A stretch of DNA of 26,197 nucleotides, taken from assembly GCA_003024985.2 (NCBI GenBank), contig PXIH01S0004714.1. One strand, given 5' to 3'. This document shows, piece after piece, positions 13,501-22,500 of the stretch. Every line of letters begins with the position of its first letter. Position 1 is the first letter of the stretch. The DNA is from Euperipatoides rowelli (Eukaryota; Onychophora; Udeonychophora; Euonychophora; Peripatopsidae). A program made the position numbers and the translations under genes. The notes under the pieces are model-generated. The model had not been told where the DNA came from, made no database searches, and saw only the letters and a list, made by a program, of their open reading frames with translations.

Positions 13501-16500
13501 TGGAATAAGTATTTTAAATGTTTAGTAATTTTTTTAATTTATAAAATAAGTTTAAATTTAATCCTTTTATTTTTCAATTAAGTGCAAGTAAAAACATTTG
13601 TTTGGACATAGATCGTTATTCCGACAATCATTTTGATGACATCATCACAGTTTAACTCAATTTTGAATCTTTTTACACCAAACAAGAAGAACAGAATTTC
13701 TCTTAGTACAATTGATTTAAATATTACCGTCATGTTAAAACTCACTTTCATACTCAGTATGATAGTGCACAGAGGGAACATTTTTTGGTTTGGGCAATCA
13801 TGTGATCCATTGTTGTTATATTTTCCAAGTATGGAAATGAAAAAATGTGTAATACATTAAGTTGGAAAGCCTTTGGTAATACAAAGGAAGGGGCCCGGCA
13901 GACAACAGGGAACAAAAATCAAGAAAAAAAATTATTAAAAAGCAAAATAAACAAGAATTAGGGATTAAATTAGTACCCGGTGTTTAGTCCATAAACGTTT
14001 AATCTCAGTCTTCTAAATATCTCGTGATTTGTTGTTTTCTGATGTCTTGTACAAGCTCTTTGCTGCTTGGTGAAAGTCATAATGTGTTGTCCATAACTAT
14101 GCTGGTAAACTGTATCGACCATAATACTGGTATTAGGTTGATCCATTGTAGTTCTACAATGGATCAGAACTGACAGTATTTTTGACCGAATAGAATGAAT
14201 ACATTTATGAATTTTAATTGTAATATTTTTTTTATTATTTCATAACTTATTTTTTCTACTTTTCACAAATCCTGAAGTGTAAATTTATTTCACATCCTTT
14301 ATCCTCCAAGGTGATTTCTCGTTACATATTTCTAGAAAAAAATTTCAACCCATCTCATCTGCACTTTGACTAAAGTCCAAAGATCATGACTAGTTTTATA
14401 CTTTTCACAAAGTTTGAAATGGGTAGAAACATAAGGGTTAAACTCACCATTAACTAAACTGATCCAAGAGCAGCGAGTTCCGCATTCTTAGTTTAGAAAC
14501 TATTCAACTTGATAACTTACATACTTTGAAAAATTTACGCAAATGAGAGATATTGGGACAACAATTTTTAAATTCCTTGTTTGATCAATTGTCCAAGTAA
14601 AAAAATAAATTCTGTCCTCTTTTAAAAAATACTACTGGAGCTAAATGGTTAAAACAATTGTCTATTGATTAAAAATATGTTTAATTTATTTAATGAAAGT
14701 AAGTGAAAATCTCTCAGAATCACTATATAATCTATATTGATATGCGACCAAACTGTCTACTTGGACCTCATGGCAAATATATACAACAATAGGTTATTAT
14801 ACTATGGCTGAACTAACCAATGTCCAATTTAAATAAAACAATAGGGCTGAGAATGTATTATAAATTCTGTGAACTTTGTCCTGAACTAATTGGATAAAAA
14901 TAGTGAAATTATGATGATTAAAAAAAAAATCATGTAGCAATTTCACTTAAAATAGTTCCTACATTCTTTTCCAACTTGGCAACAAGATATTTGATGCTAT
15001 TTTTAACATGATCTTGATAACACTTGTAAATTTAAATCAATTTTTGCAGCTCATTTTCCAGATTTCATTAAGTAAATGTAAAATATTGGCATTAAATAGA
15101 AAGAAAAAAAAAAAATAATTCTCCATTTTTATTCTAGGAAATTTTTTATTTCCTTTCATAGCCTTTGGCAGCACACTGAGAAAAGGAAAGAAATGACAAC
15201 ATCTCAATCATTTGTACTTCTCATCAGCGGCAAACAATTTAATTTGTTTTCATAAACAGCTCTTACAGTGTCGGTGATAAATGAGATTATTATCTCATAT
15301 ACTGTATGATCAAGTATAATGATGACTTTCCTTACATGTAACTCCAGGATTAAAATGTTAAACTGTATGAAAATTAAAATTTTGTATCATTATAAAAACT
15401 TGTATGGTATTAATTTCGCCATTAGATTGTGATTTGTGCTTCTCTGCGCTATCACAATAAATGGCAGAAATGAAATTTTCAATCACTCTTAGAAACTTCG
15501 CAGCACTTTTCAAGGTTTTACTGCAAATGGAAGCATTATATGGAAATGCATGCTTCTCATTCCATGTTATTTTTGCTCCTCATGCAACACAGTTTAGCAC
15601 TAAGTTTAACAGAATGAGTAAAGTTCTCATTACGGGAAACATGGAAGTGACTGAACTGTTCTCAACTTAGTTTTTTGTATTCAATATGAAAGCTTTAGGA
15701 CTGCCACTGTTTCCATTCGAAGCTGCTTTAGCGTTGTGACTTATTTTGCTTATGAAAGGCTTTCTTTGTATCTTTGCTTTCGTATTTGAAAAAAAATCTA
15801 AAAGATGTAAAAAATTGAAGGAAATTATTATAAAGTAAGGAAAGATCCTTTTTAGTACTTCTAATTTTTTTTTCTTCTATAGATCTATTTCATCTACTGT
15901 ACAGTATCTTTTACAGTAGATACTGTACTGTACGTACTGTAGCATAATAAAAAATGCTAAAGCGCCATCTCTTGATAAAACTTTGAACTTTTTTTTTCTA
16001 CAGCATCTTTTAGTTCAGATAATCTTCTATATACTGTACATTGTACAATATATATAAATTCCTTATGGTACTGTACATGGCACAACAAAAAAAATCAGTA
16101 AAAATTCGAACTGAACAGAGAATCAATATTTAAATAGAAATTTCCTTTTAAAAATTTTTTACCTTTTAAAAGTTAATAATAAATTAATATCTTAGGGCGC
16201 AGACGTTCTGCGTGGGTTTATCTAGTTTTTTTTTTTTTTTAAATATCTACTGTATATGTATTTAATATTTACTCGATGCAAAGCGGCTTGGAAATCTTGT
16301 CAGTGATATGATATATAGAAAGCATACATTTAAATAAACGTCTGTGGTATGAAATAGAACTATTTTAAGTTTACTGATATTTTTGGGTTGAAATGTAAAT
16401 ACACTTGAACCATTTATATTCCTTTAAATTGTATTCTACTTTTGTTATGTCTATAGCTATTTAAGAAGATTAATATTGAGAAAACAGGTTTAATAAAATG

Positions 16501-19500
16501 TAGAATGACAAAATGTAGAAAAGTACAACCCAAGATATGACCTTGTTAATTCTATCGCTAAAAACAGACCAGTTCTAATGGTGCACAAACAACAATTTGC
16601 TTGAAGATACTGTATGGTCTATAGGAATTGTTCCTAATTATATTATTAATTAATTCACCTGGTGGGCCTTTAATACATGACATGGTGTTTTCCAGTTCCA
16701 TGTGAAGATTTTCCAGGTTTTTATTTCTACTATACTGATGTCGAGCACTAGTTGAATGCTAAACAAATAATTTTTTTCCCTTTTAACTAAATGCATACTA
16801 GCATTTTAATTAAACAAATATTCTCCTTCCATTCTAATTTGGTTCACTTAACAAAATATTTACTATATTTTAGTCTGATGTCGGTCTATGTAAGGCCAAT
16901 TACTGAATTTGTCAAGTCAAATGTCAAATTGGGGTCACCAATGAGTTTTATATTAATTTTGTTGCACTTACTGTATCTCTAAATAAAAATGAAAATGCAA
17001 TAATTATTTCTTAAGGTATAAAAAATGTTTATAATTATTATAATGTACCTTTAATAAATTATCCATAAATATTTTAATGAAATCTAACTAGCTGAAAATG
17101 AAAAGATGAGGAAAATTGTATACGAAGGATTAATTCCATTTTATAATCATTACTATTGTACTGTTTATCCTTTACACTCTAACAATTAGTCTTTTCATAT
17201 TTGTTTGTATGTCGATGCCAGTAGACCATGTTATAAGGACAACAATGGAATATATTATAGGAAGCTTTGCTTATTGTTACCTGTTATGTTTTAGTATATA
17301 GTAATATAATATGGTAAATAATTAATTAATTCACATATTTTTTTCTTTAGTACTGAGAAAGAACGGTTAGAAATAGAGAGAATGCACAATTTAACTGAAG
17401 AAGAACGTCGAACAGAGTTAAGATCTAATCCCAAACTTGTCACCAATAAAGCCATTAAGGGCAAATACAAGTTCTTACAAAAATATTATCACAGAGGAGC
17501 TTTCTATATGGTAAGACACAGTTATTCATGAATTTATACTTTTATCTATCAAATTATGTTCAGTATTTGTTTTTAATATTGAAATTATGCAAGTAGCTAG
17601 GACTGTAAATACAGTAAGTATATTTGTAGATATTTTTATTATTTGAAAACTGCTAAGATAAATTTTATTGTGATATATCAGTGCATTGATAGATCGTATT
17701 GATGATGATTAACATATTTAATATCAAAAGGAGGACTATGATAAGGACTTATTTAGTTTACAAAGTGTGTAGAGCAGGGATGTATATTCTTACCAAAGAG
17801 TGAGCAAACAGCTTGGGAAGAATTTTGTCTTCGGAAGAAATTGAGGCATCTGATTAAAAGAAATATTGAATACATGATCACAAAATCATTATTTAAATAG
17901 GTAGACATTTATTAACTATTATTTCTTAATATAATTTGCCTAATTATCTAAATTATTTTAAATTATGCAATTATTCCTTTATTAATGTTTAATAAAACAG
18001 AGAATGCTGCCACTCTCGGTACTCTGGGAGAATCTTCTAGTAGCTCGGGAAGATTTTCAGTTTAACGTGAAGAATATATACCCCTGGCACTGTAGAGAAA
18101 TCCTTTTCATTCATAAAAATTGATAGCCGATCTAAACATTATTTATTGATATTTTTAGCATGATGAATGAAAAAAAAAAATAGCATAAAAATTAAAAAAT
18201 CTGACGGCGTTTAAAGTATAATATATTAACGAAATGATATAAAAGTAATTTCATTCCAATAACAGAATAAATTTTTAAAGCTGCAATTTACTGTATTTGT
18301 TTTTGATATTTGTCAACTTTTTATTTTGTCAAAATAATGACTATTCCAAAAGTAATCATGTTTACAGTTAAATTGATGCTTATTTATTTATTTCCTTGTA
18401 AAACCTAAATTTAGTAAAAAAATGTCAAAATTTATATGATATTACAAAAATTAAATATCAAACTGAAGCATACAGCGCTCACTGCTATTAGGCTAGGCAC
18501 CATTTTAATTTTAACTTTCAATCCTTACTGTTTATAACTTCACTCTCCAACACACTAAAGCAATTTATGCATTTTGCATTGAGAAATCTTTTAAAATTCA
18601 ATTTCAGTTTAGATGATCCATGGTAGTCCAGTGTAAATTTTATTTTGGTACTTTAAACCGTTAAAGACAGTACCTCTGAGAGGAATTTTATCAGGGGGAT
18701 ACAAAGTTTATTTCGGTCCCCTTCCCTTCTCCATTAGTCTTTTTGTTTTTAGTCACTACAGTTTTATGCCATGTGCTGTAACCTGTATGGCCAAAAAGGG
18801 TATGGAAGATGAGAGGCGTAGACCCTCCATGAAAAATATAAATAAAATAAAAGAGGATCATAGAGAAGAAAGTACATTTGATCTGAACATTTTTGTTTAT
18901 GCTACAATACAGATGAGATTTTAAGAATTCATTGAAACATTCCTTTTATATCGCAATGGAGATCAGATCAACAGAATACAGAATTATTAGTAATAAATAA
19001 AAAAAAGTATATACAGTACATAGACTTAGTATTTACAGTACTTTAAAAAATAAGCTTTCATGGCCTTTTTTTGTGTGAAAATTTTTTAATCACAGCATGT
19101 TCTATCAAGAGTTAATATTTACTTTTCATGATTCACATTCAAATAGCATATCTAGTTAAGTTTTTTTTTTTTGTAGCTTAAAATCATTGGCTTATTATAA
19201 CGTACAATATACTGTACAGTATATAATGCCTGATCTTTTGAATAGACTTAGTCAAGCTGGTGATCATAATTATCATCATTAAACCACAAAGGTTCTATAG
19301 ATAAGCTGAAATATACAGTAGATTATAGCTCTGGGNACCCCCTTTTGGTGCCATGCCCAGGTACGCTGAATTCCCTGCACCCTCTTATCATAGAGCCTGG
19401 TTAAGGATATTAATTTTTAATGGACTGTGTTTACTGTTTGTTGTTCTTAAAATATGTTCTCATCCACATGTTGATGTAGTGTATTAGCCCAGTAGACTAT

Positions 19501-22500
19501 TCAAGCATGGGAAAAAAGGTATTTCGATCTCTTGCTAGCTTTAATCCAATTTATTAACCTATTGTCATGTTGTAGCACTATAGTCCTATTTATTTGAGAA
19601 TCACCTGACACCAATATTGTGCATAGTTATTAAGTAAGTAGGTCACTAAAATTGATATTAATTTAAAAATTGACCAATCAGCCAACAGTTTATTTTGAGT
19701 TGTTCTTTAGTTAATGGTAATACTCTGCCATGATCACTTTGTGATTTTAACTTCTTTCCCTTTCAATCTACTGCACTTCAGCAAATACTGTAAAAAGAGT
19801 ATATAAAGTCAAATTTGCACACAATTTCACTCTATTTATAACCACATGAAAATTTCCACTTATGTATTACAATTCATATTTGTTCAACATCGGATATTAA
19901 TCCACAATAAATTTGCTAAAAAATAATTTATTTCATTCCCTTTATTCATTAATAGTATAAACTTATTGTGATGGTGATGTGTTAATAACAATAAATAAAT
20001 GTTTTCTTGTGCCTATATTTTCCTATTATTTTTTTTATTGATGATGATTTTTTTTAGGGAGTATGCTCCCTAGTCTACAGTATGTAATAAAATCATCATT
20101 GTGGTGATGGTGTGTAATAAAACAAAAATTTCAGGGTAACCAAAGGTAAAAGACTTCTATTCCAATATTATGGCTCCTGCATATCTTCATTTTACCATTA
20201 TTACACACAACTTCCAAGATGGCCACCTCAAACTATAAATTAAAAAAAAAAAAAAAAGATTAATTGACAGGTATAATTTGATGAGATATTTAAGAAAGAA
20301 TAATCAACATTATATTCCTGATAAAACATTATACTTCATTATACCTGCTTTTGTGTATTTTGTGCATGTTTGGTGTTTACCTCTTGGTACACTGTGGCTA
20401 TGCTTTTTAAAAAACTCTGAGCTTGAGCTACGAGTAACAGTACACATCACAGAGTACAAACAGAGCGAGACAGAGTCTGAGATTATTAAAATACGCTGAC
20501 AGAGTAATAAAAAGGGTAATAATAATAATAATAATAAATAAAAACCTTTAATCCCTTAACCTTGGATGACCGATATTTCGGTCATAATGGTATGTAGCAC
20601 TTTGTCGGATGACACCTTTATTGGTCATATTATGATATTTTCATTAATCTTTTTTTTTTCAAGAAATATTTCATTTAATTAAATAATTTTTACATTTTAA
20701 TGTTTTAAAAATTATAAAGAATGTATAGACTATGATAGCTTTTTAAAATCTATATTTTAAAGTATCAAAAATTTAAATGTATAGAAATTTCAGCCTTTTA
20801 GAATCTAATTTTATAAAAATGTAAAACGAGCTAGTTATGTATTGTTTCAATCTGCAGTCATAACAAAGGAAATTGTTGCAAATTTCCAGATCATACACAG
20901 ATGAATAATTACATCTATTTTATTACATTTTAGAATTATTTTATGTTCAAATTTTTTAAAAAAGAGCTTTATTGATAAAAAGGATATATAAATGGGGGTA
21001 ATATGTATTCCTTTTTTTTTCTTCATTTTTTTATGCTAACATGTAGAGAGTGTTTTTATAGACAAAATTTAAATTAAATTAAAATTCCAATATGACATTT
21101 TGTAAACCATTTCTTTATCATTATAATGGTATAAACTACTACTGATTTACACATAAAAAAATATTTATTTTAGTGACATTAAAAAAAAAGGTTAAAAATC
21201 ATCAAAATAGTGGAGATAAGTTAGAATAAAGATGACATTTTCGTCAGATGGGAAGGGGTTAAATGCCTAATTTTAGATAAATCTTCACTAGAAGGGGTTT
21301 TTAAAGGTCTATTGACAGGCAGAAAAACAACCATGTCTGGGTTTTCCATTTTAAAGTCAGCATGCTTGCTATCTGTTCCATCAAGACATAGACGGTAGTA
21401 TTCCTATCATTGATTGGAAACAATTCATTTTTCAGCATTTTAAAAATAGTCACTGCCATCGTATAAAATCACATATAGTCAAAATAAGAAAATGATGTAG
21501 AGGAAGTAGTGCCTAGATAAATATTAGACCAGATAAGTCATGTTTGACACATGTAAATAGCAATAAAGTTTATTTTACTCCATTTTGAATTTTGATTGTG
21601 TTGCAATGCATTGTGGGTAGTGCTCTGAAGAGCTCACTCTGATAGTGCTCAGAGTTTATTAAAATCCACGAAAAACCCTGCTCAGATTTTTTTAAAAATC
21701 CGATTTCTCTGGATTCAGAGCGTGCTCTGATGGTACTCCAAGTAGTCGAAGTACATCAGAGCATGATCTGATGTACTCCGACTACTTGGAGTTTTTTAAA
21801 AACGTAATCTATATGTGTGTGTGCATATATTGTATATGATTTTATTTTGTCCAAATTTATATGGTGGTTTTCAAATTTTTCATTTTCTTGAAATGTTACT
21901 TAATACTAAATGTATTTCCTTTTTGTATATGTTTCTTTTTAAATTTCAGGACCATGAAGATGAAGTGTTTAAAAGAGATTTTGCTCAACCAACTTTAGAA
22001 GATCACTTTGACAAGACTATCTTACCAAAGGTTATGCAGGTAAGACCTATTTAGTTATTCTTTTAAATTTAAACAGTTTGTCAAAGTCGGATAAAATTTT
22101 ATCAATCCACAAATTAGATGCTATCTTTTTTTGTAATCAGAAATTTTAGCAAAGTCTAAGTCATTGACAAAATTTAAACAAGTATATTTGATGGGATGCC
22201 TAAATAAACTGTTTTATCTAAATTTTAAATTTTCCATTAGAAAAATTAAATTTATGCTCTAAAGCCTAATCGACTCTTAATTTCCCTCAATAATGAAGTA
22301 GTAAACTTATGGCTAATCTTATATGAAAAATAATGATTCTAAGTATGTATTGCCATAGTCGGCAAGCTGTATTGGCTTGTCTAATTAATAAACTTGTTTC
22401 AGTTATTTTGAATACCAAAAAAATTGTTTTTAGTATTATTTCAAGATGGTTCCTGTTTATCTTAATTAATCATGCATATAGTGAGAGCATAATCTTTGAT

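Larger units (their letters stand above)
13240..17350 (+). other. MFAP1 intron between visible exons 6 and 7
   Basis: A phase 2 GT-AG intron of about 4.1 kb. It contains a perfect 12-bp-arm hairpin (14140-14165), TACTGTA clusters at about 15895-15943 and 16028-16078, and the second copy of the 520-bp repeat (16241-16760), which directly follows a run of 15 T. No gene is recognised; short frames on both strands have no homology I know. Confidence 0.85.
17511..21949 (+). other. MFAP1 intron between visible exons 7 and 8
   Basis: A phase 0 GT-AG intron of about 4.4 kb. It holds an undetermined base at 19336, a nested hairpin (20041-20099), an AAT microsatellite (20518-20537), a probable piggyBac-like MITE (20548-21262) and a hairpin-rich cluster (21609-21792). 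The part 17520-20030 is otherwise featureless to me, apart from somewhat less A+T-rich patches near 18000-18095, 18660-18830 and 19325-19400 that may be unrecognised repeats. Confidence 0.85.

Noticed and set aside
13578-13860. Overlapping frames on both strands (13578-13781 minus, 13633-13860 plus)
   Set aside because: They are mutual shadows in intron sequence; neither has codon bias or a motif that I can recognise.
15461-15670. 69-codon plus-strand frame
   Set aside because: It lies in an intron with no homology recognised and no splice signals tying it to a gene.
20278-20499. 73-codon plus-strand frame
   Set aside because: It is a hydrophobic start plus low-complexity Glu/Ser end next to a microsatellite, with no recognisable family.
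21815-22054. 79-codon frame containing the exon 8 sequence
   Set aside because: Only 21950-22039 is coding. The upstream part is intron that happens to stay open, and the tail runs past the donor at 22040.
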